A stretch of DNA of 64,000 nucleotides from Clostridiales bacterium. Lineage in GTDB: Bacteria > Bacillota > Clostridia > Oscillospirales > CAG-272. The stretch's first letter is position 1; the number at the start of each line of letters is the position of its first letter. The translations under genes were made by a program, and so were the position numbers. The notes beneath the pieces are model-generated. The model did no database searches. It saw only the letters and a list, made by a program, of their open reading frames with translations, and was not told the origin of the DNA. The stretch covers positions 1 through 64,000 of the forward strand of contig JAAZAV010000049.1 in NCBI GenBank assembly GCA_012514145.1, in the 5' to 3' direction. Below, one piece after another: positions 8,068 to 16,704 of this stretch.

Positions 8068-8826
8068 CTATATCCGCCTCATCAGCTCTTTCGCCACCTC
8101 GTCGTATGCCGCGGCTCCCTTGGAGCTCTTGTCGTAGTAGCGTGCCGGCTGTCCGTAGCTTGGCGCTTCGCTTAACTTCACATTGCGCTGCACCATGGTT
8201 CTGAACAGCTTGTTGGCGTAGTATTTCTTCAGCTCGCCAAGCACCTGATTGCTCAGGTTCAGCCTGCCGTTGTGCATGGTCACCAGTATGCCGGTGATGT
8301 CAAGCGTGGGGTTGTAGAGCTTACGCACCGAGCGTATCGTCATCATCAGCTGCGAAAGCCCCTCCAGCGCGTAATATTCGCACTGCATGGGGATTATAAC
8401 CCCGTCGGCGGCCGTCAGTCCGTTGACGGTCAGCAGCCCCAGTGAGGGCGGGCAGTCGATGATTATGTAGTCGAAGCGGTGACGTATCGGCTCTATCGCG
8501 TCGCGGAGCCGCCTTTCCCGCCCTTCGCTTGCCGCCAGTTCCAATTCGGCGCCGGCAAGCTGTATGTCGGAGGGCAATACACTGAGCCCGGGAAATCCGG
8601 TGTCACGCAGGATGTCCTCAGCCCTTGCCCTGCCGATTAGCAGGTCATACACCGTCTGCCCCATGTTTTTCTTCGAGATGCCCACGCCGCTGGTGGCGTT
8701 GCCCTGGGGGTCGATATCCGCGAGCAGCGTCGATTTGCCGAAGGCGCCCAGCGCCGCCGCGATATTCACGGCGGAGGTGGTCTTGCCCACGCCGCCTTTC
8801 TGATTCGAAAAGCAGATTACCGCCAT
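8068..8826 (-). CDS. parA: Chromosome partitioning ATPase ParA (Soj)
   Basis: A 252-residue deviant Walker ATPase of the Soj/MinD class, partner of ParB in origin segregation. The deviant Walker A motif KGGVGKTT is at residues 9-16, the A' motif DIDPQGNATSG at about 39-49, and Walker B IIIDCPPSLG near 118-127. The start at 8826 was chosen over an in-frame ATG nine codons upstream because GGAGGGGG lies nine bases before it and family members begin MAVI(C/A)FSNQKGG. A consensus promoter (TTGACA-17-TATAAT) is 40-70 bases upstream and would drive parA-parB-serS. Confidence 0.97.
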   Translation of the reverse strand: MAVICFSNQKGGVGKTTSAVNIAAALGAFGKSTLLADIDPQGNATSGVGISKKNMGQTVYDLLIGRARAEDILRDTGFPGLSVLPSDIQLAGAELELAASEGRERRLRDAIEPIRHRFDYIIIDCPPSLGLLTVNGLTAADGVIIPMQCEYYALEGLSQLMMTIRSVRKLYNPTLDITGILVTMHNGRLNLSNQVLGELKKYYANKLFRTMVQRNVKLSEAPSYGQPARYYDKSSKGAAAYDEVAKELMRRI

Positions 8827-8866
8827 GACGCCGCACCCCCTCCGATTATACAATCAACATTTATGT

Positions 8867-8895
8867 ATTATACCAAGCGGCGGCTGCAATGTCAA
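8867..8895 (-). promoter_or_regulatory. Sigma-A promoter of parA-parB
   Basis: Perfect -35 TTGACA (8895-8890), 17-bp spacer and perfect -10 TATAAT (8872-8867), with an extended TGG just before the -10. Points left into parA. Confidence 0.9.
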
Positions 8896-8947
8896 TAAAA
8901 AAGCTGTAAATTATTGCGCCGCGGAAGCCGCTGCTGCCGGTACCGTC

Positions 8948-8976
8948 TTGACACCCGGGGGAGCGGCTGATATAAT
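8948..8976 (+). promoter_or_regulatory. Sigma-A promoter of FAD oxidoreductase
   Basis: TTGACA, 17-bp spacer, TATAAT. Divergent from the parA promoter, with about 50 bases between the two -35 boxes. The leader (about 8983-9078) is purine-rich, built of AAGCAAGA-like short repeats. Confidence 0.85.
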
Positions 8977-9078
8977 TGAAGCAAGAAGCAAGAAGCAAGA
9001 TGCAGGAAGCAAGAGCGAAGAAGCGGGAAGAAAGGGCGCGGGGCGCGCGTAGGGTCAGAGAGAGGAGCGTATCAACGA

Positions 9079-10872
9079 ATGAACGAAATTCACAGGAGAG
9101 TCATGCATACCGCCGATTTCTGTGTGGTGGGAGGCGGGCTGTCGGGCGTGTGCGCCGCGCTGGCGGCTGCCCGGCACGGGGCTGAGACCATACTGATACA
9201 CGACCGGCCGGTGCCGGGAGGCAACTGTTCAAGCGAGATTCGCATGTGGGTGCGGGGAGCGGGCGGCGAATACCGGGAGTCGGGCATCGTCTCCGAACTT
9301 GACCTTGAAAACATCTACCGCAATCCCCACAGGAACGCCCATCTCTGGGATGCGGTGCTTTACGGCAAGCTGCGCGCCGAGCCGAATCTCAAGGTGCTCT
9401 ACAACTGCTCGGTATACGACGCCGAGACCGAGAACGGCAGGATAGTCTCGGTCAGCGGCTGGCAGCTCACCACCTATACGGTGCACACCGTGAAGGCGGC
9501 GCTCTTTGCCGACTGTTCGGGAGACTCCATACTTGCGCCGCTGACTGGGGATACCTGCCGCATCGGGCGCGAGGGTCGCGGTTTCGGCGAGAAGATAGCC
9601 GACGGGTCAGCCGATACCCTGCATATGGGCATGTCCTGTCTGATACAGGCGCGGGAGACGGATCACCCGGTGGAGTTCATTCCCCCCGATTGGGCGGAGC
9701 GCTTCACCGAGGAGGAACTTGAAGGCAAAGCCCACGACTGCGTGAACCGGCGCGACAACATGTGGTGGATCGAGGTGGGAGGCAACACCGCCGACGGCAT
9801 ATCCGACACCGAGGAATGCCGCGATCGGCTGTTAGCCATTGCCTTCGGCGTCTGGGATCATATAAAGAACGGCGGCGATCACGGAGCCGAAAACTTCGAG
9901 CTTGAATGGATAGGCTTCCTGCCCGGCAAGCGGGAGAGCCGAAGATATATTGGATATTATATACTGACCGCCGACGACCTGACCGCCGGCACCCCCTTTG
10001 AGGACATCGTCGCCTACGGCGGCTGGACGATGGACGACCACGACCCCCGTGGGATAGACGCTCCCGGCTACTCCTCGAAGCACTATCCGGTGAAAAAGGG
10101 CTACCCCATACCCTATCGCTGTCTGTTTTCGAAGAATATCGATAACCTGTTCTTCGCCGGGCGCAATATAAGCGCCACTCATCTCGCCATGTCCTCCACC
10201 CGGGTTATGGCGACCTGCAGCCTCATGGGGCAGGCGGTGGGAACGGCGGCCGCCCTTGCCGCCGCGGAGGGGCTGACCCCCCGGGAAGTTTACGAAAGCG
10301 GCAGATACAGGGAGGTTCAGCGCCGGCTGATGAACGACGGCTGCTGGCTGCCCACAATGCGCCGCGAGACCGAAATACCCGTGTCCTATAACCTCACCGA
10401 AGCCGAAACCGCGGTGCTTATGAACGGCATCGAACGCCCCTTCGAGGGGAAGGGCAACTATATCGTTCCCGGCGGGAGCATTGTGCTTACCCCGTCCGCC
10501 CCCGTTTCCGGCGCCGCGCTTCGGGTCATGCTCGACCCCGATTACACACGGGTCACCATTAACACCACCGACATGACAAACCCCTATTCCCAGAAGTCTC
10601 ACCGGCGGCTGGACTTCATCCCGCTCAAAATGCCGGCTGATCTGCCGAAATGCTATACGGTTGAAGCGGTGACTGCCGACGGCGAGCGCCGCGTCGTCGC
10701 CGATGTGCCGGACAACCGCAGCCATGTGCTGACTATCCCTCTGCCCGACAATACGCTGTCGGTCATCTTCACCCCGGGCGAGGTCTGGGGCGGAAGCGGA
10801 GGCGAGCCGAGAGTATTTGCCTGCGACCTTGTGCGTATGCCGCAGTATTTTACTCCCTCGGTCAGCAGCTGA
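9079..10872 (+). CDS. FAD-dependent oxidoreductase (FAD_oxidored family)
   Basis: A 597-residue flavoprotein of the FAD_oxidored (PF12831) class that often accompanies glycan-utilisation genes. The N-terminal Rossmann motif VVGGGLSGVCAALAAARHG (about residues 15-33) binds the ADP part of FAD. RPVPGGNCSSE follows at about 41-51, and FFAGRNISATHLAMSSTRVMATC near residue 360 is the second flavin-contact block typical of the family. The last 150 residues form a beta-rich domain. The substrate is unknown; relatives are assumed to oxidise sugars or polyols. The first ATG (9079) has GAGGAG eleven bases upstream; a second at 9103 has GGAG only four bases upstream. It has its own promoter and no same-strand partner. 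Confidence 0.82.
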   Translation: MNEIHRRVMHTADFCVVGGGLSGVCAALAAARHGAETILIHDRPVPGGNCSSEIRMWVRGAGGEYRESGIVSELDLENIYRNPHRNAHLWDAVLYGKLRAEPNLKVLYNCSVYDAETENGRIVSVSGWQLTTYTVHTVKAALFADCSGDSILAPLTGDTCRIGREGRGFGEKIADGSADTLHMGMSCLIQARETDHPVEFIPPDWAERFTEEELEGKAHDCVNRRDNMWWIEVGGNTADGISDTEECRDRLLAIAFGVWDHIKNGGDHGAENFELEWIGFLPGKRESRRYIGYYILTADDLTAGTPFEDIVAYGGWTMDDHDPRGIDAPGYSSKHYPVKKGYPIPYRCLFSKNIDNLFFAGRNISATHLAMSSTRVMATCSLMGQAVGTAAALAAAEGLTPREVYESGRYREVQRRLMNDGCWLPTMRRETEIPVSYNLTEAETAVLMNGIERPFEGKGNYIVPGGSIVLTPSAPVSGAALRVMLDPDYTRVTINTTDMTNPYSQKSHRRLDFIPLKMPADLPKCYTVEAVTADGERRVVADVPDNRSHVLTIPLPDNTLSVIFTPGEVWGGSGGEPRVFACDLVRMPQYFTPSVSS

Positions 10873-10906
10873 AATTTGTGCCTGTGCAACGCATGATTGG
10901 ACTTAT

Positions 10907-10962
10907 AAGCCTCCCTCGCCGAGGGAGGTGGCACGGCGACAGCCGCGACGGAGTGAGTAAAG
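10907..10962 (-). repeat. Dispersed GC-rich hairpin repeat, inverted copy
   Basis: One minus-oriented copy of the repeat that is tandem at 38931-39420. It contains CCTCCCTC-GCC-GAGGGAGG and then CGGC-GACA-GCCG hairpins. It lies between the FAD oxidoreductase and the promoter of the Ig-domain protein. Confidence 0.75.
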
Positions 10963-11001
10963 CCCCGAATTTACCCGTGTTTATATTGCCGGCGAATTTT
11001 C

Positions 11002-11030
11002 TTGACTTTATATTTTGTGTATGGTACAAT
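11002..11030 (+). promoter_or_regulatory. Sigma-A promoter of the Ig-domain protein
   Basis: TTGACT, 17-bp spacer, TACAAT with extended TGG. About 49 bases upstream of the chosen ATG. It lies inside the long upstream open frame, which shows that the gene starts at 11079 and not at 10878. Confidence 0.85.
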
Positions 11031-11078
11031 AAAAAATACAGAGTATTAACCCATTTTATTGAACGAAAGGAATCTGCC

Positions 11079-13379
11079 ATGAAGAAGAAAAAACTGCTGA
11101 CAATGTCGGCGGCGCTTGCGGTTGTAATGCTCTTAATATTTACGATACCGTCAGTGGCTGCGTTTAATATCGGAGATGTGGTAAACTATTACCTTTATAC
11201 CGACATTGTAACCTATATCGACAATATCCCGATCCGCTCCTATAACATAGACGGCTACACCGCCGTCGTTGTCGAGGATCTTGCCAACTACGGCTTTGAC
11301 GTGGTATGGAGCGCGGGCGCGCGGACGCTCAGAGTGACCCGCAACACATCAAAACGGGTGATCGGCGGATTTGAGCCGGCGGCTAATACCGGAAAAGTCG
11401 GTTCCCCCGCGGGCGAAGTGTATTTCACCGATATCGTCACCTATTTTAACGGCGTCGCGGTCAAGAGCTACAACGTCGGCGGTCTTACAATAGCTTATGT
11501 CGACGATCTTGCCGAATATTACAAGCAGAATTATGTATGGGACGCTTACAAGAGGACGCTTTCGCTGACCCTCGTCGGCGCGGCGCCCGCCCCCTCGCCG
11601 TCTCCTTCGCCGTCACCGTCACCGTCTCCGCAGCCCTCATCACCGCTGGTCATTACGTCTCAGCCGCAAAACGCAGTGGCGAGAAAGGGCGACGCGGTTT
11701 CCTTTGAAGTGACGGCAAGCGGCGGTATAACTCCTTATTCCTATCAGTGGCAGACAAGACGGGGCTTGACCGGAAGCTGGAGCAATGTCACTTATCTGTC
11801 AGGCAAGATGAGCTTCTTCGCCTCGGATGCCGACCTTGCCAACCCCAACTACTACCGCTGCGTTATCACCGACAACGCGGGAACGAAGGTCACCTCCGAC
11901 GCAGTGTATGTATCGTCCGCCTCCGAGGCATTGAAGGTGTCGCTTACTTACGGAAGCATCGAAGCCTACGCGACAGATACTTTTAATGTATCGGTAAACG
12001 TCAGCGGCGGCAAGGCTCCTTATAAATACCAGTGGTATTACGGCCAGTCGATAGGAAATTACAACGCAATCAACGAAAATTCCCAGACGATCTATTTCAG
12101 GCCCAATCCCTCGCCGTCGGTTCAGTACCTTAAATGCACCGTAATCGACGCAAACGGAGCGATTGCCGAATCGGCGCCCTTCAGGATCACCCTGAAAACC
12201 GCCGCGTCAAACCTTTCGGCGAAACTGAACAAGACCGCTGTCAGCGTAAGGCACGGCGAGAACTTCTCGATAACCGTAAACCCGACCGGCGGCACGGCTC
12301 CGTATCAGTACAGCTGGTATATGGCTATCGGCAACGGAAGCTTCTTCGATATGTCGATGTTTGACCCGAACGCGAGCAGTCAGACATTTACCGCTGCCGG
12401 AGATATCACAAATCCGATAAAGTCGTTTAAGTGCAGCGTGAGAGACAACAGCGGCAACACGGTCTTCTCGGATGTCTGCGTCGTTACGGTGACCGGAACA
12501 CAGCAAACGCTGAAAGCGACTCTGAACAAGACCGCTGTCAGCGTAAGAAACGGCGAGAGCTTCTCTATAACCGTAAACCCGACCGGCGGCACGGCTCCGT
12601 ATCAGTACACCTGGTATATGGCTATAGGCAACGGAGTCTTCTTCGATCTGTCGATGTATACCCCGAACGCGAACAATCAGACATTTACAGCCGTCGGAGA
12701 TATCACAGAGCCGATAGAGTCGTTTAAGTGCAGCGTGAGAGACAACAGCGGCAACACGGTCTTCTCGGATGTCTGCGTCGTTACGGTGACCGGAACACAG
12801 GAATCGCTGAAAGCGACGCTCAATAAGACCTTTATCAGCGCCGAAAAGAATAAACCCTTCACCCTCAGCGTCAATGCGACAGGCGGCACGGCTCCGTATA
12901 CCTATAAGTGGTATTTCGGCGATAGCAACGGCACATTTACCGACATGACGACCTATATGCAAGGGGCTACCGGAAGCTCGATCACCGCCACGCCTGACCC
13001 CAGATACACGACTCAGTATCTCAGGTGCCGTGTGACCGACCGCCTCGGCAATTATGTTGATTCGAACACCTGTACCATCTATGTGGGGTATGATCCCCTT
13101 AAAGCGGAGTTGAACTGCAGTTCGGTATATGCTCCGGAAGGTGCGAGCTACTCTGTCACCTGCACACCGTCGGGAGGACTGGCGCCGTATTACTATGAAT
13201 GGGTCGGCGAAGTTTATAACGGCAGTCAAGTGGTTTCGTCGTTCAGAGACCCGAATACAGGCAGAGTGTTTGAAGCTGTCGGATTAAACAGAGGCTACAG
13301 ACTGCATTTATTGTGCCGGGTTTATGACTCCGACACCAATTCCGTACAAACAAAAGTTTGTATTGTATACTTCGAATAA
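11079..13379 (+). CDS. Secreted protein: two stalk domains plus Ig-like repeats
   Basis: A 766-residue exported protein. It has a signal peptide (KKKK, hydrophobic core, cleavage near VAA at about residue 28). Two tandem copper-amine-oxidase-N-like stalk domains follow (about 30-85 and 105-160, sharing TDIVTY and a conserved hydrophobic repeat). A Pro/Ser linker (about 167-187) comes next. About six Ig-like domains of 90-100 residues then run to the end, each with a GG-x-APYxYxWY core. Three consecutive Ig domains are copies of a 99-residue unit (297 bp), two nearly identical. There is no LPxTG or other clear wall anchor, and no catalytic motif. It is probably a surface or secreted adhesion or binding protein. 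The start has GAAAGGAA eight bases before it. A hairpin terminator (13406-13443) follows. Confidence 0.75.
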   Translation: MKKKKLLTMSAALAVVMLLIFTIPSVAAFNIGDVVNYYLYTDIVTYIDNIPIRSYNIDGYTAVVVEDLANYGFDVVWSAGARTLRVTRNTSKRVIGGFEPAANTGKVGSPAGEVYFTDIVTYFNGVAVKSYNVGGLTIAYVDDLAEYYKQNYVWDAYKRTLSLTLVGAAPAPSPSPSPSPSPSPQPSSPLVITSQPQNAVARKGDAVSFEVTASGGITPYSYQWQTRRGLTGSWSNVTYLSGKMSFFASDADLANPNYYRCVITDNAGTKVTSDAVYVSSASEALKVSLTYGSIEAYATDTFNVSVNVSGGKAPYKYQWYYGQSIGNYNAINENSQTIYFRPNPSPSVQYLKCTVIDANGAIAESAPFRITLKTAASNLSAKLNKTAVSVRHGENFSITVNPTGGTAPYQYSWYMAIGNGSFFDMSMFDPNASSQTFTAAGDITNPIKSFKCSVRDNSGNTVFSDVCVVTVTGTQQTLKATLNKTAVSVRNGESFSITVNPTGGTAPYQYTWYMAIGNGVFFDLSMYTPNANNQTFTAVGDITEPIESFKCSVRDNSGNTVFSDVCVVTVTGTQESLKATLNKTFISAEKNKPFTLSVNATGGTAPYTYKWYFGDSNGTFTDMTTYMQGATGSSITATPDPRYTTQYLRCRVTDRLGNYVDSNTCTIYVGYDPLKAELNCSSVYAPEGASYSVTCTPSGGLAPYYYEWVGEVYNGSQVVSSFRDPNTGRVFEAVGLNRGYRLHLLCRVYDSDTNSVQTKVCIVYFE
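12231..12824 (+). repeat. 297-bp in-gene tandem duplication
   Basis: Two head-to-tail 297-base units (12231 and 12528) encode adjacent Ig-like domains with long identical stretches. A third, more diverged unit begins at 12825 with the same register. This is recent duplication inside the secreted protein gene. Confidence 0.85.
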
Positions 13380-13405
13380 AACGCTGAAGTGACGTTATAA
13401 AATCA

Positions 13406-13443
13406 GGGAGCTGTGTCAGAATTCGAGTTCTGATACAGCTCCC
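13406..13443 (+). terminator. Hairpin terminator of covarying family, copy 1
   Basis: Long stem GGGAGCTGTGTCAGAA with its near-complement and a 6-base loop (ATTCGAG region), followed by GCTGTTTATTGCATTTT. Closely related hairpins lie at 18761-18798 and 38826-38861, with stem changes that keep pairing. Confidence 0.8.
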
Positions 13444-13513
13444 GCTGTTTATTGCATTTTACTCCGATGTTCGCTTATCGCGGGCGTTAACTACGATGCC
13501 CGCTATTATGTGT

Positions 13514-14812
13514 TCACTCCCACTCCAGCAGCGCCATGCCGTTGGCGGGGAGGGTGATTTCGGGGGCATAGTCCGTCTCGCCCAGGTTAAGCGAATCGTC
13601 AAGCAGGAAAATTCTGCATTCGCCGAGATCATCAGGCAGTTTTACGGTGACGGGAGCGGCGCTTTCGGGCGAGAAGTGTGTCACCATGCAGCGCAGAGCC
13701 TTGCCGCCGGCGGCGGCGAGAGCGTAGAGGTTGTCGCCGCCGGCTATCTCGGCGGACACATGGCTGCCCAGTTTATAGAGCCGGTTGAAGGCGTAGAACG
13801 GATAGTAGGGCTTACGGGGAATGACCTGCTTGGGGCCGGCGTGGAGGCGCATGGGCGCCGGCTCGAACAGCCCGTTCCAGGCGTTGGTGAACTTCATCTG
13901 CGCGTCGTAGAAGGTGCAGATATCCACCGGATACTGCTGCATGACGGTGAGCATGGCGGCGTTGAAAGCGGCTCCCTTGATGGAGCGGATTATCTTGAAG
14001 CTCTCGTCGCAGTCCTGCCAGCTCTTTACATAGTTCCACTCGTCGTATATGCTTTCCTTGTCGCCGAAGCCGTATTCCTTCATCAGCTCCCGGGCGCCGG
14101 TTATAAGGCTGACCGCCTGTCCTATACCCGACACATAGCCGTGCCAGGAGAAGAAGTCCAGGGGCGCGCCGCTCTGCCGCACATGGGCGAGGAACTTGCG
14201 GGTGAAATTGTTCACCGACGAGCAGGACGCGGGGCCGCCGACCTTAATATCGGGGAAGCGCTCCTTGAGATATTTCGCGGTGACGGTATATAACTCGAAA
14301 TACTGATCCCAGGTGCCCCGCCACATGGTGTCATAAAGCTCCGGCTCGTTCCATATCTCCCAGTAGCGGATGCCCATGTGGTGGCCGTCCGCCCAGCCCT
14401 CGTTCAGATGGGCTATGATGCCGCCGCAGACCTTCGCCCAGTGAAGATTGTCCTTGGGCGGGAAGATGCGGCGCTTTATCGGCTGATGCTCGATGGAGGC
14501 GCCCAGCCGGTAGATAACCTCCGCGCCCGCGTCGCGGATCTTCTGAATGTAGAGGTCGGTGAGAGCGAAGTTGTAGCTTGCGGGGTCGTCGGGGTCCTTG
14601 TTCTCGTCGGGGAAAACGCAGCCGATGTCAACAAATTCGCCGCTGCCGAAGGGATATTCGGTGTCGTGCAGGCGCGAGAAGGGTATGCCCGCCTCGCGGA
14701 AATAACGGCTGGCGTCCTGGGTGAAGTTCAGCGTCACCGGGCCGTTGTTGACGCCGTGCACCGGCTTCATTTTGCCGAGTATGTTTTTCGGGTCTATTCT
14801 GAGTTCTGCCAT
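13514..14812 (-). CDS. GH39-like glycoside hydrolase (beta-xylosidase type)
   Basis: A 432-residue TIM-barrel glycoside hydrolase of clan A, closest in layout to GH39 beta-xylosidase/alpha-L-iduronidase. The acid/base Glu is in WEIWNEPEL (Glu156) and the nucleophile Glu in IYDEWN (Glu258), about 100 residues apart as expected. A small beta-sandwich follows from about 345. There is no signal peptide, so it probably acts inside the cell on imported oligosaccharides. It is downstream of a CapA-like gene (14928-16043) on the same strand with a 115-base gap and an AAGGAGG ribosome site. Substrate assignment (xylosides, other beta-pentosides or iduronides) is inference. Confidence 0.85.
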   Translation of the reverse strand: MAELRIDPKNILGKMKPVHGVNNGPVTLNFTQDASRYFREAGIPFSRLHDTEYPFGSGEFVDIGCVFPDENKDPDDPASYNFALTDLYIQKIRDAGAEVIYRLGASIEHQPIKRRIFPPKDNLHWAKVCGGIIAHLNEGWADGHHMGIRYWEIWNEPELYDTMWRGTWDQYFELYTVTAKYLKERFPDIKVGGPASCSSVNNFTRKFLAHVRQSGAPLDFFSWHGYVSGIGQAVSLITGARELMKEYGFGDKESIYDEWNYVKSWQDCDESFKIIRSIKGAAFNAAMLTVMQQYPVDICTFYDAQMKFTNAWNGLFEPAPMRLHAGPKQVIPRKPYYPFYAFNRLYKLGSHVSAEIAGGDNLYALAAAGGKALRCMVTHFSPESAAPVTVKLPDDLGECRIFLLDDSLNLGETDYAPEITLPANGMALLEWE

Positions 14813-14927
14813 AGTCTGAATATGCCTCCTTTTCGGTGGGGGTCGGATTCGGTTATTCTGCCCCGGGGTCTGATTATGTCATTCTGTCCGCGGTCGGTTA
14901 TCGTGATTTTGAGCGCGGCGGGCTTTT

Positions 14928-16043
14928 TTATTTGGTCTGCGGGTTGGTTTCATTCGTTCCGCTTCCGTGCCAGGTGGGGAAGATCTCACGCCACACGTCG
15001 GTGTGGGCTTCGCAGTCGAGATAGTGGGGGAACACCTCGGCAACGGGGCCGTCGGGACCTTCGGGGAAGGCGTTGGCGACTGCCCTGCGATAGCCGGTCT
15101 TCACCGATTCGCAGAAGACGCGCCATTCGGCAAGCCACTTTTCCTCGTCGGCGAGAATTCTGTTGCGCTCGGCAAACTCCCGCAGCTCCCGCTCCTTTTC
15201 CTCCCCCTCCGACAGGTCAACTCCCGTCTCGGTGACGCGGAGCGAATGGAAGGTTAGTTCTGTTCCGCCCTCATCGTCGACGTCAAGCTGCAGCAGCATG
15301 CCGTTGTTCCAGTGGGGATGATTTACCAGACCCACGAAGTTGAAGTTGCCCTGACCGTAGACTATATTGCCGCCCTGATATTCCTCGTGCGCGCCGACGC
15401 AGTGGGAATGCTGGCAGGTGACAAAGTCGGCGCCGGCGCGTATCATGGCGCGGCAGGCTTTGCGCAGGCGGGGAGAGGGATAGCGGCTCTGCTCCTTGCC
15501 GCCGTGGTAGATGACGATGACATAGTCGGCGGCAGCCTTCGCCGCGGTGATGTCCTCCATGGTCTCAAAGGGGTCGAATGCCCAGGCGCCCTCCCTGTCG
15601 GGCAGGGCGTAGCAGTATTCATGCTCGCAGACGCAGACCCACGCCACCCGTTTTCCGCACACCTCGGTGAAAAGCGGCTTGCGGGCGTCGCGCTCCGATC
15701 TGCCCACGCCGGTGTAGGGCAGTCCGTGGGCTTCAAGCGCCGCTATTGTGTCGCGCAGCCCCGGGCGGCCGTAGTCAAAGGTGTGGTTGTTTGACAGTCC
15801 CACAACATCAACGCCCAGGTCGGCGAGAACCTTGGCGTATGAGGGCTTGCCCCGAAGATTGGGGCCGCACTTGCGAATGGGGGTGTCCGATTCGGTCAGC
15901 GCGCATTCCAGATTGGCGAAGCATATATCCCCGGTTGCCATCAACTCGCCTATGCCGCCGAAGAGCGCCTTAAGGTCGCCGGCTTCAAAGGCGGGTACGG
16001 TGGTCTTTGTTGGGGTTATGTCGCCGCCGATAAATATTCTCAT
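14928..16043 (-). CDS. CapA-family metallophosphatase-like protein
   Basis: A 371-residue CapA/PgsA-type protein (PF09587, calcineurin-like fold). Metal-site motifs are visible in order: GGDITP at 7-12, an NLE around residue 48, SNNHTFDYG around 84-92, YHGGKEQ around 180, CQHSHCVGAHE around 212 and GQGNFNF around 232. Classical CapA anchors poly-gamma-glutamate synthesis, but here there is no capB, capC or signal peptide. Together with the downstream GH39 gene, this suggests a cytoplasmic phosphoesterase role in carbohydrate or polymer metabolism. The promoter is clear (16114-16086) and a GGGAGGAA ribosome site precedes the ATG. Confidence 0.85.
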   Translation of the reverse strand: MRIFIGGDITPTKTTVPAFEAGDLKALFGGIGELMATGDICFANLECALTESDTPIRKCGPNLRGKPSYAKVLADLGVDVVGLSNNHTFDYGRPGLRDTIAALEAHGLPYTGVGRSERDARKPLFTEVCGKRVAWVCVCEHEYCYALPDREGAWAFDPFETMEDITAAKAAADYVIVIYHGGKEQSRYPSPRLRKACRAMIRAGADFVTCQHSHCVGAHEEYQGGNIVYGQGNFNFVGLVNHPHWNNGMLLQLDVDDEGGTELTFHSLRVTETGVDLSEGEEKERELREFAERNRILADEEKWLAEWRVFCESVKTGYRRAVANAFPEGPDGPVAEVFPHYLDCEAHTDVWREIFPTWHGSGTNETNPQTK

Positions 16044-16085
16044 ATGTAATATTCCTCCCTGTGCCGTTGTTTTCGTTTCGACTTC

Positions 16086-16114
16086 ATTATAGCAGGGCGG
16101 CGCATCCTTTGCAA
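16086..16114 (-). promoter_or_regulatory. Sigma-A promoter of capA-GH39 operon
   Basis: TTGCAA, 17-bp spacer, TATAAT, pointing left, with the transcription start expected about 35 bases before the capA ATG. Confidence 0.8.
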
Positions 16115-16282
16115 GGGCTGTTTTGACGGGTTTCGGTGCTGTCGGCGACGGGCTTGCGGCAGGGGTGCCGTTATGATATTTCAGCCTTCCAAGCTGTCAT
16201 CGGGGTTTCGATTGCCCGCACCGGCAGAATGTGGATTTGCCTGTTGCCCCGGCGGCTCATGTATGGTACAATTATTGTGTGA

Positions 16283-16633
16283 ACCTCATATCTGCGCGGC
16301 GGTCTGTCGGCGTTCGCCTTTGCCGGCGGGATCGATGAAACTCTCTTTAAGACGATACTCCGCAAATTCGATTTCAGCAGGGAGCAGTTCGACAAGAACA
16401 TGGAGGATTTCAGCGCCGGTCAGAAAAAGAAAGCAGTTATCGCCAAAAGCCTCTGCGAAAGCGCCCATCTTTATCTGTGGGATGAGCCGCTTAACTACAT
16501 AGACGTTTTTTCGCGCATACAGATAGAAAAAGCGATCCTCGAATACCGCCCCACGCTGATGTTCGTGGAGCATGACGAGGCTTTTTGCGTCAAAATCCGC
16601 ACGAAAAGCATCGACCTGTGTGAATTGGGATAA
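16283..16633 (+). pseudogene. 3' remnant of an ABC-F (Lsa-type) ribosome protection gene
   Basis: About 117 codons remain of a gene that is normally near 490 codons. The readable peptide holds the end of the second ATPase domain: LRGGLSAFAFAGG, IDETLFKTILRKFDFSREQF, the ABC signature EDFSAGQKKK, Walker B HLYLWDEPLNYID and the switch His in FVEHDEAF. These match the Lsa/Vga-type ABC-F proteins that free ribosomes from lincosamides, pleuromutilins and streptogramin A. An in-frame TGA at 16280 and the absence of the first ATPase domain, interdomain linker and second Walker A show 5' deletion. An ATG at 16400 could still start a 77-residue peptide, but it would have no nucleotide-binding P-loop. 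Confidence 0.8.
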
Positions 16634-16704
16634 TGACCGCCGTTCCGCGTGAGCCGTGAGCATTCCGTGAGCATTGAATTAAACATAACAGAAAGGAACC
16701 ATAC

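Noticed and set aside
5700-9100. parS site near parA-parB
   Set aside because: No TGTTTCACGTGAAACA or close match found by eye; a computed scan of the genome would be needed.
10878-11078. N-terminal extension of the Ig-domain protein
   Set aside because: Contains an intergenic hairpin repeat and the gene's own promoter; a signal peptide begins at 11079.
12207-13229. 340-codon minus-strand ORF opposite the Ig-repeat protein
   Set aside because: Its repeats only mirror the 297-bp duplication of the real gene.
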